Source: Panaeolus papilionaceus (lineage: Eukaryota; Basidiomycota; Agaricomycetes; Agaricales). Taken from it: a DNA stretch of 64,000 nucleotides. The translations under genes were made by a program, and so were the position numbers. Below, in pieces: positions 22,484 to 35,489 of the stretch. The stretch lies in contig JADNRZ010000026.1 of the NCBI GenBank assembly GCA_015501605.1, positions 434,001-498,000 of the forward strand, in the 5' to 3' direction. The notes beneath the pieces were generated by a model, which saw only the letters and a program-made list of their open reading frames with translations, made no database searches and was not told the origin of the DNA. Each line of letters opens with the position of its first letter. The first letter of the stretch is position 1.

Positions 22484-25400
22484 TTACGACGAATTTTGGC
22501 TCATGATGAAATGGATATAGGACGGGTTTTTCTCTCTGAATTCATGGCATTTCTCCCGGAGCATAGTAGCACTTAGCTCGGAAGCCATTTCCTCAACTGA
22601 GTAAAGGAAAGAAATGCTGCGTCAGTACAGGAATGCTAGATTTTGAAGAAGCTAGGAAACTCACTCCCGTCAACGTTTTGGGGTATGATCATATTTTCAT
22701 TTATGATTTCCTCTTGGATGAGATTTACCAGTTCATCAAGGTACCATTGCCCAGCTAGACTCAGCATTTCCAAGAGCGTGTTCAGCGACAGATCCGGAGG
22801 AAGCAATGGACTCGACGAGTAGATATAATCTAACGAAGCGTAAGCAAGGAGATCGTTATACCATTGGGCAATAGAAAAAGAACTGACCTAAAATATGTTC
22901 AACGCAGGGATGGTAAAGCTCTTTCTCTGATGGCATGACAATTGGCGAGACTTTCGAGGCGTCTTCCCGTGATTCAATCATATCTCCAGCAAAGGTAGCC
23001 TCAAAGTGTGCACTGGAAACGGATAGGAACGAACGATGAGCCCAGAACTCCAACACCTGCTCATCTTCATCTGTGTATGATTTAGCTTTGAAGACAACAT
23101 CCACAAATCTCTGATTCCGTCTGAGTGCGTCAAACCCTTCCTTGAACGCCTTCAAATGGCCTTCGGGTGCGGCAACAACAGTGCGTGGAACAGAGGGCCT
23201 GTGGACCAACGTGGCTCCAACTCGCATTAGGAGCGTTTGGAAGTCTTTGAGGAAGGATCTGACGGAGAATAACCCTGCTTCGTCCGGAGCATTGTAGACG
23301 AGCTCAGTTGCCTTGCACCAAGTCCATGGCTCGCTTTCTACTGGTTCCTCGTTAATGTTGAGGAAGATGGCTCTGTCCTGGATGTCGTGAGGGAGGCTTT
23401 CTTGCGCGACGACGTCTTGATCGTCAGCGGTTGTTGGCATGTTCTTCATGAGGAAGTTGTAAGACGCTTTTGCATCGTGCGTAATGATCTTTCTGTCGTC
23501 TGTATCATGAGGCGTCAAGGAAGCGAGATATTCCAGATGAAGAACCTATGAAGTATGTCAGATCCATTTTCAATGGTTGTGAGGCGCGAGCACGTACAAC
23601 TTCCGCTAGAGTAGGTTTCCCAAGGTCAGGATAGACTGACAGAACTCGTTTATCGGGTTGCTCGTTGAAAAGACCACGTTGAGACCAGGCTACTGCTTCA
23701 AATTCCTCCCTGACCAACTGCGTGGGACGCAGAACCGGCTCCATATTGGGTTCATGTACAATATCCAATCCTGAATTCACCCCCATTCCGGGTAGACGAC
23801 GACGACGGATGGTCAAACTCCTAGGGATGAATCTGTAGTCGTCAAACTGTCGTAGTGCCTCGGGCGTGCCATTCTGGAGAGCAAGAACGGACATTCGATT
23901 GCAGAAGACTTCGAAAACGCGGGCAGCCCGAGAAATCCGGTCTGTATTGTCTTCAGCACGATCAATAACATCAACGCAATCACGGAAGACGTCCATGTCC
24001 AACTGATCCTCCGTTTTCAGCCCATGTTCGCTGAGTTTGTGTTGAAGGTCGGAGAAGAGAGGAGAGACGAAAACCTCCCCATCTTCACCATATGCTGCGA
24101 CGAAAAGGGGGCTGCGGGCATACAGAGTGGAGCTGTCGCGAATATACCCTGAGGTATTTGGGACCGGAATAGGAATTAGTCGATCCGCAGATTGTATTTG
24201 GTACAACCACGTAACGAGGAAGTTGCGATATTGTCCTAGGTCTGCGTCCTCCAAGCGATCCGGCAAGTCCAAGATATTAGGAATGTCAGCGTACTGATAT
24301 CGAGGCCCTTTCAGATGGTGCAAAGATGGATGATCGGATATGCGAGAATTAATGTAAGGGACGGCATGAACGAGTTGCACACCAGCAGGAAGCAAGTGAA
24401 TCTCGCAGGCGGAGCACAACTTGCTTTCTGGTTCTTCTTGTGAGGCCGAAGGCCAGATGGGAAGGAGCCGAGCGACACGGAGTTTTGGCGAATCCTCTGG
24501 GAGAGCATTAAACACAAAGGATTGGTCAATGCAGTTGTACACCCATTCCGCAAACTTGAGACGAGCACCCTCGTCCACCACTTCAAACTCGGCCTTGATT
24601 TGTTCGAGTGGCTTATCTTCGAAAAATTTAAGGACTTTGTCGAGAGGAGTCATTGTTCTGTACTCCTGAGTCTCTAAAATACGACGCAGATTGGGTGACA
24701 TCGAATCCCGCTCGACAACATCTAGCTCGAGTCCCTCAAATGCGAGGCGGAGTTGGTCGTCGTCCATTTCCCGACGATTCAGGACGAGTGCAGTTCCTTC
24801 CTGACAGTTGGCGAGAGATACCAACACATGTGGCTGAAGGGTCGGTACCAGTGGGAACTCTCGAACGTGTTCATAGCTCAACCCCAGTTGATTATACCCT
24901 CCAAACAGGTCCCAAAAGCCAAGACGCTGATTATCCATGGCAGGCGTGTCTGGATTGCCAAGTATCCAGTCTACAAGGTCTCCGGGAGGGTGTTGAAGAA
25001 TGGACGTTTCCACTACTTGCTCTCTAATCAGCGGCACTAGATCTTCTTCAGTCGGCACAGAAACATTGAGTTTGAGCTTCACCAGTGTTTTGGTTGACAA
25101 CCCCGGGTGGACAAACTTGGATGACGAAAAGCGATGTGGTATCGGGTAAGTCGTGTTCTTTAGCTTTGGCATGGCGTAGTATGATGGTGAAGAAAATTGC
25201 GCCACAAAGGTGCCGAATTCGCCGTTAGATAGGGGTAAGATGGGCAGTCCTTCAAGCAGGTTGTCCACCTCATCTTGAGAACCATCTTCATGAAGATATT
25301 TTATGATCTCCTCCAGATCGTGTAGGCTCAAAGGCGGGTCTTCGTCTACCCTCTGCTCGCCTTCTTCCTGCGAAAATTGGAAAAGGGGGCGGAAAGAATG

Positions 25401-28400
25401 AATTTTGCTGTAAATTTCCTCCCTCAGGAATGATGGGTTGACTAGTGATAACTTGGCTTCAGAACGTGCACGCTCTCGGGCGGCGTCTGAGAGTTTGACG
25501 AGTCGACTTGGCTGCAGACGGTCCAGAACTTTACGCACGGTGGAGGGTTCTAACCCAGTGATGACAGCCTCGCTTGGGACCAAACGTAGATGTTGTTGAG
25601 AATGGGAATCATTAAATTCCCCGATGAAGACACGGCGAAGGGACGAGGCCAGGTGCTGACCGTAAAAGGACTTGATGAGGTGTCGTGAAATGTTGTCTGT
25701 CGCATCTCGGTGGCCTGGCCAACAATGCTTTAGCCTATTGCTGGGGATAGATGTGTCAAAAGCAAGCCTTTCCAACAAGAACAAGTAAAGGGGCGGAAGC
25801 ACGACTTCAAGAAGCCAGCGGTTATATGATGTCTCGGAATTGTCGTACTCGTCCAAGCGGATATTGCGTCGATCTGAGGAAAGAATGAAGGATGCCATAA
25901 CATGGACGGGGAGTAGGGTTGTAATTTGCAACGGGAGTGTTGAAAAAAAGTTGTGCTTCGACTGCCCTGTGTGTTCACCATGAAGACGAGCAGCAAAGCC
26001 GGCGACTGGATCGCGAATACGACTGCTGATAGGTGGTACAAGCGACGGTATCTGGTCCCTGGAGACGGTTGATGATACGACTCTCCATGTTGAGGGATTG
26101 TAATCGTTTTCAGCTGAAATCTGGATGTCATGTACATAATAGCCAGTTCCTTCTTCTGGCCCTACAGTGTTCGTGTGTGCTGCAGTAAAACTCCAGAAGC
26201 CAGCCGCTGAGATGTCGCACAAACAGGTAAACAGCAGGCAATTTGGGGCAGATGTGCCGAAAGGTTTGATCACCCGCTCAGCGACTGTATCGCGGTCCCA
26301 AGTCTTTCTCTCCGCAAATCTGTTGTGTGTGCCCAAAGCCAGTTGGGTGACCGTCCTAAGAGGCAATACAAACAGGGTCTGCAAATGTTTTTAGTGCAGC
26401 TCTCTTCTAATCGGATGGGCTACCTTACGCCATCATATTCCTCATCATCGTTTGTAGCATCAAAACCGAATTGCCCGTTTACTGAACAAAGATGATCGGG
26501 ATAGCAACTGCGGAAGTAATGAGGACACCGATCATTCATATTTATTTTTGTCCAAAACTGAGGCTGCTAGGCGCACCTTTTCACATGTTTCAACGGCAAA
26601 CGAAGAGCAGTCTTTCGTCCAGGCAGGTATTCGCCAGAGGGGTTTAAAAACAGCACATGACGTCCGGACACGACCAGTGCCATCTGGTTGGGGGCGACTT
26701 AGCGTCATCGGTCATATAAACAATTGAAATAGTAACTTACCTCCGTGAAATAGAACATGGTCGCAGCACCAAGACCAAATTGACCTATCGTTCCTGTTAG
26801 GTCACGTTTCCCGCCCACGCTCGTTTCGCAAATTCCCCTAAAGTCGACATCCGTGAACACAGAATTATTGTAGATCACCAAGGTCGGCGCTTCCACCAAA
26901 CTTTGCATCGACGAAGGTGATAGCACCTGTAGACTTCTGTTGTTCTGTGCATCAGTTGACCGAACACCTTCTTCGAGGAAGAGTTTGAATGATGTTGCGC
27001 CTGCGTCGACCGCGTTTGCGACAAACTCTGTAAGAAATTGTCCTTCGGTGTATGCTTCCAAGACTTTCTGGACCTGAATAAGAGGGTCCACCCCCATTTG
27101 AATGTCGTCTGTGTCCAAGTCCGCGTACTGAAGTCCAACGGGCTGCAATCCCAATCTGTTCGCAAGGACTTCAGTGACGAGAGGATGGGTCAGGGGGCCG
27201 TGGTCCGGAATGAGCCATTCTTTGTCACCGATGTCGTTGAATAGGATATTTATTGGGAGTTGGAAGACCATCGTGATGTCAGGGATGAATACAGCCTCAC
27301 GCTCGTATTCAGACATTCCTGCTGGCAGGCAGCCGAGAAGGATGACTGCACTTTTTACAACATCCAGAGAAGGTGGTAAATCCTTCAAGTAGGTGAGCTT
27401 CAACAGAATGGAAGATACATTGGGTCTGATTGAGCAAATATTCATAAGAGTTTCAACAGGGGTGACCAACACAAAATACTCACTTGTCCATACATCCTAG
27501 ATGTATTAGCAAGTCCTTTATGATCGGGCGCACGCTGATTTGCCGGAACCCGGACTCAGTTGATGGGACATTAAAGACTGCGTCGTGAATGCTGACCAGG
27601 GTCCCATCCGTTGTTGGAACCCAGCGAGCTCCATCTAGCACATCCTCTAATGTGCCTGTATCGAATGACTCGGGACGCTCACTAAGCTCCTCCAGTAGGT
27701 CGCTGACGGTTTCAAAAATGTCAGCACCATTCAGTTCTGGGTCAGTGCTAGCCAGCACAAATTCAAATTGTTGGACAAGAGTCGTGAAGGGGAGTGGTTG
27801 GTCCCAACCGAAGTAATGACGCAAGTAGGGCTTCAGATCGAACTCGGGAGCCAACACTGAGAGGACGCGGTCGAAGAGGCGGCGCGGTATATCTGCCCTG
27901 TCGTCCCTAGTGGTGTTCGGACTTTGGAGTCCATTGCTGGTTGGAAGCCATCGCATGTCGAGGATCTCCTTTGGCATGCTGGAAAGATCGATGTAAGGGA
28001 TTGAACACAACGCCTTCAGAAGATTGTCTGCCATGGTGAGAGCATCTGTCGAGGAGTGGTGTCGCGAGATGTGCGTGGCGCGATCCGCAATAAGCTCAGG
28101 GGTCAAAGCCGATTTCAGGAACTTGAGCTTCCTAAGGCTCTCTACGATTGAACGCTGCGGCTCAGTCCCGAGTTTGGGTTGCATGGATAGATCGTCAATG
28201 AACAGGCATGCAATGGGAGACTCTGGGTCAATAACATCACTAGGTTTGGCGAGAGAACCACCCTCGCATGTGACGAACGCTTTGTCTGCCAGCCTTTCTC
28301 GGATTTGCGGTGGTATGGTACCTTGCCTCTTTGTTATGTATTCTAAGACAGTGGCCTGGAACTCGGGCTTCTGCTCCAGGAAATGTTCCACCGACAGTGA

Positions 28401-31275
28401 AAGGATGCCATTGTCGTCCAGACGATCAGAGTTCGTTGCAACAAAATTAAGGAGGGGGCCTAGAAGATCCAGCTCGACAAAGACGACGTCACTGACTGTG
28501 GGTAGGAAAGGAGGCCGGCGAACTGGGCGCACACTCGCGCCTGTTGGAAGAGGCCTGAACGTTCTCGTAACGGTACCCGCACCTCCCAATGATTCCGCAA
28601 GGACAGGATAGATAGGAAGCCCCTTCAACTTCTCGAGTTGCGTTAATGAGAAGGGTCCGTGACTATTACAAGAGGGCGTGGCGTACACCGAGATGTGCTT
28701 CAAAATCCCATTGCAAATTTCTGGTGCTGGCTGCGTGATGCTCTCGGCTGGCGGCAGGGCATCCAACAAGTCGTGGACGTTGCTGATCTGTTTGAGAAGA
28801 TCCAGGGATGCCAGCTGGTCATGAGCGCGAGCAGAGACATCAGAATGCACAAATGCGATTCCGATGGTCGAGAGATGCCTGACTGGCAGAGGTTGCATGC
28901 CTTTAGCTTTGAAGACGGGATTTGCGAGAGGCTTGAGACCTTGCGTGCATGGCATAAGGGTGAGGCCAGCATCCTCAATCATCTGTCGAAGAGCTACTCG
29001 CTCCACCCATATTCCAAACCATTCCCAGAAGGACGAAATCCAGTTCAGATTTTCACGACTTGGAATGGTGTTGGCGACATTGGGTCCCATTTTGGTGAGC
29101 TGGCGCTGCAAATATTGGACGATGCGATCGTTGGAAAGCTTTTGGACGTTGAGCACACCAGGACCCTTTTCCAGCAGAATGCCGCCTGCTCGGGAAGGCA
29201 GGGAAGAGACGGAGATGCTGTCGTCATCACATCCACCAAAAATCCTTGCTTGGGTGGAATCTAGGAGGGTGTGTGTTTCGCCGGAAACTCCGGCTGGTTC
29301 TAACGAGAGACGCTTTCCGCTGCCGGCAGAAGTAGGGATGATAGGAAGCCCAACAAGGTTGAGACAGTTAGACGTTGATAAGAGATAGTCCAGTATCACG
29401 CGGATTGTGTCTACGGGTGCAGTACGGAAGCGTTCCACGTTTTTCTGAAACAACGGATATCAGGACATGAGGCAGAATGAATCAAAACAAATGGGAAGAC
29501 GTACCAGCAGTCCTTCATGAGCTCTTTCTGGCGTTAAGACTTGGAGTGAAGCAGAATGAGACGATAACGAGATGAAGTCGAAGATGTAAGCAGGGGGCGA
29601 GGTTATTTCTAATCCCATGACTGAAAGAGCTTCTGCAATCTTCTTTTCGGTCTGTTTGGCGATAAGAACGCGCTGAAGGGGTTTGAAGACAACCTCTGCA
29701 TCTGTTTTTCCCAGTAGTGGCCAGATTGGAGACTCTGAAGCGACAACGTCTTCGAAAACGTGAAGAGGGACATTCTTCCAGTCTTGAGATGCGAGTGTGG
29801 GCCAAGAATCGAAAAGTGCTTGTGATGAAATATCCCCTTGTGAGACAAGATATTCCAAGTATTCTTTCCAAGCGCGGGGAATGAAGTCGTCGAAAAGAGT
29901 TTTGTTCCACTCTCGCAAGATGCTACAAATTGTTATATCAGTCTTTATTTTTTATGATCAATAAAATTGCTTACTGGTCACCCGAGTTTCGCGCGACCCC
30001 AAAGTCCTGAGAATTGAGCAAGTGTTGTCGGCTGCTCGTTAATGCAAAAACAGCGTTGATGTGGATACCGAAGGAGGAAAAGATTGGGAGGGGCAGATAC
30101 GTGAAAAACCGGCCCTTTGTCTTGGTGAGATTTGACAGAGCCGCAATGCTGATATGAGGATGCAGCTTGTGTTCTTTCAGGATTGGCTCCAGGTCAACGT
30201 CATCATCTATAGCCTTCGCTAGAATGCTGTTGGCCTGCTCGCCGCTGAACGGACAAGTAACGATGTTCCATGACCTGATAACAGACGTCCCAGAGCTTGT
30301 AAGAGTAGTTGTCGCATTGTGGAATTGACAGTGTTGACTGATATTTTGAACGTTTGACCTCGTGAAATCAAGGGAAGCTAAAGTATGAGCGGTACCGTCC
30401 TCGTCGATGTCAACAACGGTGACCCTCTCCAGCTTTTTTAGGAAAAGCAAGGAAAGCTCAAGACTGGATTTTGCGAATTCACCGAGCAGGGCAGACAACC
30501 TTGCTGGCTTCACGATTTCGCTGCTTATCTTGCTTTCCTTTCCGGTGCGGAGTGGGCAACGGACGACGGTTCCCTTGAACCTCGTGCCTTGGAGCTTGCC
30601 TTTATCGATGAAGTATTTAAAGGAGGCTAACTGACCAGGGCAGTCGGCTATGAGATGAGCAATGTCGAGTTTCTTGCCCTCTGAGTCAGTGAAACTCTTC
30701 AATGGGTCAAACAAAGCAAAAAGATCTCCCGACATGATTTGCGGGCAATCGGTGAGCTGTAAATTTTTGGTAAGATAAGATGATAAATGGACAAAAACTC
30801 GTACTGACATGAAAAACGGAACGAAAACCAACGCCAAATTTGCCTATTTTGCTGTGGTTGGCATCCGGTCTTCAGTCTGGTATCCAGAAAAACAACGACA
30901 CTGACTTACGAAGAATCGCTGGTTTTAGACGACTCATACGAGTTCTGTAACGCGAGCCAATCCTCTTCCTCAAAATATGCATCATTGAAAGCTAGCAATG
31001 CTGGCCCCTGAGCTGCCGCAAGGTTCTCGTGGTACAGGCCTTCGGTGTCGTGCCTCCTCCTGTCTAATACAAAGATCTAGACGTCAACAATAACAAAAAA
31101 GTCAGTATCCATGCCATCTTTGTGATCAAGATCCTTTACGCACCTGCTCCTTTGCACCAGCATCTTCGGAATTCTGTATGATTTCTTGAAACAACCCGAT
31201 TGAGAACGGGTATCCCGCAAGTATAGAGCGAAGAATCGACACAGGGTTTGCTCGTTGAGCAAAGTCTGTTGCCAT
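22484..31275 (-). CDS. Giant sacsin-like ATPase/BTB protein, paralogue A
   Basis: About 2,700 residues over at least a dozen exons. The first three exons (31144-31275, 30910-31076, 30809-30851) splice in phase. The protein opens with SILRSILAGYPFSIGLFQEI, then IIQNSEDAGAKEQ (the GHKL/HSP90 N-box with Glu, Asn and Asp) and IGKFGVGFRSVFH (G2-like box), the pattern of the sacsin N-terminal ATPase-like domain. A second, diverged module lies at about 26760-27070 (EFVANAVDAGATSF and IGQFGLGAATMFYF). A long unassigned body follows. The C-terminus is a BTB/POZ domain (RFVDVVF, FWAHRSFLSVSSAHFEATF, about 23170-22930), with a short BACK-like tail ending at 22484. Sacsin-type ATPases are chaperone-like; BTB domains dimerise or bind cullin-3. 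Any substrate is unknown. No membrane segment is evident. The paralogue at 42218-50964 has the same architecture and exon order. Confidence 0.85.
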
Positions 31276-31725
31276 CTCGATAATGGTGGTGACAGTCAAG
31301 CAGAAAGAGAGCTATGTCTCTTATCGATACGTGAAGAACAGGTTTGACAGATATTAGACGCCGAAAGTGAACCAAGTCGTTGTCCTGCCGTTCTCGTGAC
31401 CCAGACTGTGTCAATCACGCCGAACACGCTGCTGAGCTTTTGGTTGGGTGCCAATATGGAGAGCCGAGCTGAAGTCATGCTGTAGAAATAATAAACCCGG
31501 TTTATTAAGCATTTTATCGCCTTCTTAAAATACAATCTTGGGATGATTGTAAGGTTCAGGATGCAGTGAGTCGCGACCCATAAATCTTCCATCCTGGCCG
31601 TGGGAATTCAAAATCATTTGACAAATCGTGCCAATGTCACGGTCACTCCTCACGTCACACTCCCTACTGTTTAACTCCTTATGCCCTCAATTTTGCTCCA
31701 ATTTCTTTTATTTAACTAATATCAG
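31276..31725. other. Promoter side of paralogue A and truncation point of the transporter remnant
   Basis: No gene. The transporter similarity begins abruptly at an intron acceptor (AG at 31724-31725); I find no upstream transporter exons in the 450 bases before it. Confidence 0.4.
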
Positions 31726-32110
31726 GTCATGGGCTGTTGCGACCTGTTTGTTCTGGGCTGCTGTCCTCTCTGTCACTTTCCCCCGGCTACTATCTGCTCT
31801 GGGTCCAACGGGGGCATTCGGCTTCTATGCAGGTCTCAATGTCGTCGCATTCGTTATGATCTTCTTCCTTATGCCTGGTGAGCCCCTATTCTCTTGCCTC
31901 CCAGCTCTGTTATTAATTTAATCGAACAGAAACCAAACATCGTACCCTCGAAGAATTAGACTACGCGTTTGCAGTGCCTACCTCGAAGCATGCGTCTTAT
32001 CAACTGAAGACATTCCTGCCATATTGGATTCGCCGTTATGTCCTTTTCCAGAAAGTAGAACTGGCCCCACTATACAACTTCAGCGAAGTTGAATCTGAAA
32101 CGGTGTTCGA
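31726..32110 (+). pseudogene. MFS sugar transporter, 3' remnant
   Basis: Exon-like pieces 31726-31877 and 31930-32110 splice in phase through a 52-base intron. They read as the last transmembrane helices and tail of a fungal MFS hexose transporter ([26 protein letters not shown], then ETKHRTLEELDYAF, SKHASYQLKTFLPYWIRRY). The conserved PETK-type motif follows the final helix. All upstream transporter sequence, about 400 residues in this family, is missing, and gene A starts immediately to the left. The remnant ends near the dispersed repeat at 32264. Confidence 0.75.
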
Positions 32111-32263
32111 GAAGGGGGCCACAACCTATGGATGTTCCTTGAATGATATGACATGCTGTCGAATCTCGATGGATCAGCCTCCGGAATCGCGGTCGTGTTC
32201 GGGGTCCGTATCTTCGAGGGTGGGTATAAATGCGAGGCCGTTGGTTCTCAATATTGAAGCTAA

Positions 32264-32460
32264 ATATTATCTAGTTGCTTGTTCTCGCACTCTCGAATTT
32301 AGCGACGTTCCATTTATCCTCTCGCTATGCAGTGTTCACCCTGTAGTCAAGGGTCGTCCATAAGGACTGTTCGAGTCGCTCGATGTGACTCCTAGTACGT
32401 ATCAGTCAAAACAGACCAAGGGCTAAGTTCGCTCCCGAAGATCAAGGCCCACTCCTGTCG
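32264..32460 (-). repeat. Dispersed repeat, copy 2 (inverted relative to 184-382)
   Basis: Reverse complement of the segment at 184-382. It separates the transporter remnant from the P450 pseudogene, so its arrival may be tied to the breakage of this locus. Confidence 0.75.
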
Positions 32461-32584
32461 GCTCACAGAGAATTTAAAGGAGGCACGGATTCTCGTTGCA
32501 AGCATGGTTTAATCCCCAGATGATTTTGTTGCACAATTTCGGAGGTAAGAGACCTATAATCACGTACCTTGAAGTATTGGTACT

Positions 32585-33650
32585 TTAGATCTCACTGAAG
32601 CTTTCAAAGGAACGATCATTCGGCCACTCTGAAATCGCTTATGGATATACACTCAAAAAGGATAACGACTACTTTGGCATTCGGGTTGCATCGCTTACGA
32701 CCGGTACTACATCTGGCAAATAGCTAGTTGACAGCATCCCTATCTCTGCGTGCTTTCTTCTCTTTTAAAGGATGCTCTATTCAGAATTGCTCACAGCAGA
32801 GTGATGTATTGGCCTGAATGGCTACCCGGAGATGGCTTCAAAAGAAAGATCAAGGTGTGGCGTAAGAAAATGCTCAACTTATCTCTGGAGCCTCACAAGT
32901 GGGTAAAGCAGCAAATGGTGAGTAGACTCTTCAGTTCTCTAGGGCTTGAATGCCCACGCACTGAGTTTCAATTAGGCTGGTGAGGTTGCCATACCTTCCT
33001 TCACGTCGCAACTATTGGAATCCGAACCAGAGCCCGGCCTTTCTCTCGATGAACAGGACGAATTGGTATTTTAGTCCGCAAGTGCAATTTACGCAGTTGG
33101 TCATAATACGGTGCGTATTGAGAGAAGACAATTCGTTTTCAGAGTGCTAAATTCCCGACTTCGGACGCACGCGAGCGTGAAGGCATTTTATTTGTTAATG
33201 ATACTTCACCTAGAAGTTCAAAAGCGTGCGCAAGCAGAGGTCGGTGCACTTATCCCGCAGGAGTGGCGGTTACCAGGTCTTCAAGATAAGGAGTCCCTTC
33301 CATATGTCAATACTGTAATGTTGGAAGTCTGGAGATGAACCTCCCGCACCATTTACTGTCCCTCATGTGAACTCCAAAGACGATGAGTACCCAGGATACT
33401 TCATCCCTCGAAATAGCACGTTGGTACCCAATATCTGGGCGATGGCTCATGACCCCGAGTTCTACCCTGATCCTTTCAGGTTCAATCCAGAGCGATTTTT
33501 ACCACAGGAAGGCGGAAAACTTGAACGAGACCCTCGAACGATTGTCTTCGGGTTTGGGCGGCGCATGTGCTGAACACTTCGCTGAAGCGTCAGTTTTTAT
33601 GCAGATTGTTCACGACACTGCGACTTTGGATCCAACTCGTGAATCGACCT
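32585..33650 (+). pseudogene. Cytochrome P450 pseudogene
   Basis: Successive pieces match a fungal microsomal P450 from mid-protein to the heme loop. They are GHSEIAYGYTL, a WLPGDGFKRKIK segment, the I-helix region, the K-helix region LPYVNTVMLEVWR, PPAPFTVPHVNSKDDEYPGYFIP, WAMAHDPEFYPDPFRFNPERF and the heme-binding FGFGRRMC. It is broken by an in-frame stop after the KDNDYF segment, by a frameshift between VWR and PPAPF, and by a stop directly after the heme cysteine where EHFAEAS continues in another frame. The N-terminal membrane anchor and substrate-recognition region 1 are absent. It cannot encode a working enzyme. P450s of this type sit next to transporters in metabolic clusters, so this and the MFS remnant may be debris of one cluster. 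Confidence 0.85.
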
Positions 33651-34508
33651 GTATGTATATTTGTCACTGTTGTTGTATAACTGCATAAACCGCCAATCTA
33701 TACTCGATGTTTGCCACCTGAGCGCTTGAGCTTGCGAGTGATGACCAGAAAACAAAACAAAAACCTGGTAGACTGGTATAAACCTATTGAGAACGAAAAC
33801 AGGCGAGGCACGGTGAAGTGGCGAAAACAGAATTCGGAGCGCATTCGAGTGGAGGGTCTGGTTATCGGTATCACTCTAGTTCGACTCGTCGCTGCAAATT
33901 ACATTTATTTATACGCACCCAGGCGACCATACTTCTATTAATGTCAGAAGTAGCTACTAACTGCTGGGTAATGACGGTTGTCTGAGTCGAGTTCGTCCTT
34001 ACCTAACCTGACGCAGAAGTTACCTACCTAACGCAACGTCAGAAAAGATCGGCCTGTGGATACCTGTGAGTCCAAGTATATGGCAAGTCGGTCGTGGTTG
34101 AGGATGTTGCTAGTAGGGTGGGGCAGTGCTGTGGGGATAGTAAAACCCATAGGGATGGGGGAAACCAAATGGATCCGGTGGTTACCGTTGATGATCATGT
34201 GGAGGTAAAGGAAAATAAGCGCTCTGCGCGCGTGTATCAGTGCGCAGAGGGGATGGGCAATTGGTGACCGGTTATCTCAAATGGTGTCGTACCAAAAGAA
34301 ATAATGCGGGGATGGACTATGGTAGAATAAGTTACAGATCCAGTTGAAATTTGCAGGTATGTTCGATGTGATTGAGGCTAGTGGACAGTCGGAAAGAAAG
34401 AAACGAGAACCTCAACAATTAAGAGATGAAACCTTCGCGGTTCCCCGACCTTGCTGCGCTCATATTGAAACAAAGTGTAGCGACAGGCACCGAAATGTAG
34501 TCTTCCCG
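33651..34508. other. Gene-free stretch
   Basis: No gene. Near 34000-34035 there is a short run of related CTACCTAACGCA-like and CTTACCTAACCTGACGCA units. The 123-codon plus-strand frame from 34344 is antisense to the methyltransferase remnant. Confidence 0.4.
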
Positions 34509-35266
34509 CTAGGTGTACGAGGTCGGGTTCCAACCTTGACACAGGAAGTATCCTTCCCTAGACATAGACCGACTAGCGTCCGGTTTGATATAATAAACAT
34601 GATTGAAGGAAGGCTCCAGGACTTCTTCCCTAAAAAGTTGGAGATCTGGATGTGCGAAGAATTTCATTCTAACGAATATAAACCGTTAGATCTCCTCTCC
34701 CATCATAAGGCATAAGGCATGAAGAAGAAATACGCACAGAAGAACTCCGCCTTTCTTCCTCCCAATTTCATCCGCAGAACGCAAATGCCACCTGGCAAAT
34801 TCAAAGACGGCTTGACAGATCTCCAAGCTCATCTCTGTGTCCCGAGCGTCGTTACCAGAGATGTTGGCTTCCATATCAGAAAGAACGACGTCGACTTTGC
34901 CTCGCCTATTGAAGGGGTCGGCACATAGTAGTCCATGAAGAAGGTCAGTGGTTTTCTCCTGTAGGAAGTCTCCGCGTAAGGTCTGAACGCCTGTAACTGG
35001 GTTTATGTTGAGCAGGTCTACAGCAACGATAGTCCCTCGGCCTGTTTGGGTGGGTAATATGGGGTCGTCAATATTGAGAGGGTCAAAGTGTGTCAACTCT
35101 TCCTCAACGGGTTTTTTGGGCTTTTTCTGTTGCTTCCATTTCTTCTTCTTCGGTGAATGGTCTAGTAGTGACTCTGAGGATGAGGATACTGCATCGCGCC
35201 AGCCGTTGAGGATTTGGACTTGGAGCGCTGAGTTAGTCGGATGGCGGTTTGACGGAAAGCCTGCAT
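34509..35266 (-). pseudogene. Mrm2-type rRNA 2'-O-methyltransferase, N-terminal half deleted
   Basis: The C-terminal half of an FtsJ/RrmJ-family (Mrm2-like) methyltransferase is well preserved. It has DPLNIDDPI, GTIVAVDLLNINPVTGVQTLRGDF, the catalytic-Asp motif VVLSDMEANISGNDARD, SADEIGRKKGGVL, then after a clean intron MKFFAHPDLQLFREE and SREGYFLC, ending at 34509. The catalytic Asp, the second Lys (LLMKFF) and the Glu (SRE) are visible. The first catalytic Lys and SAM motif I (normally VDLGAAPGGW) are missing. The stretch at 35266 starting MQAFRQTAIRLTQRSKSKSS looks like a mitochondrial targeting start. It then runs into the middle of the protein in a different frame, suggesting a deletion-frameshift junction near 35210. 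Mrm2 normally methylates a uridine of mitochondrial large-subunit rRNA. A missed upstream exon is the alternative. Confidence 0.6.
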
Positions 35267-35489
35267 GACGGGTGTGAAATAATTACGTTCTGGGTATTAA
35301 GAATTAAGTAGGATATGCACACGTCCCAGTCATAGGCGATACTGGGAGGTGTTGACGCTCGAAAGGCAGTTGAGTTTGAGATGATGGTGGTTAAAGACGA
35401 AAATAGCAACACAACCAAACACGGCCAAGCGGATCATCGTCTTCATCGTTGACGTCCAGCTACCATCATCACTTTCCCCTTCCTTCCAA

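Noticed and set aside
31077..31592. Several minus-strand frames over the first exon of paralogue A
   Set aside because: They are other-frame shadows. The real frame starts at 31275 and splices in phase to the next two exons.
34344..34715. Plus-strand 123-codon frame
   Set aside because: Antisense to the last exon of the Mrm2-like remnant, whose family match is strong.
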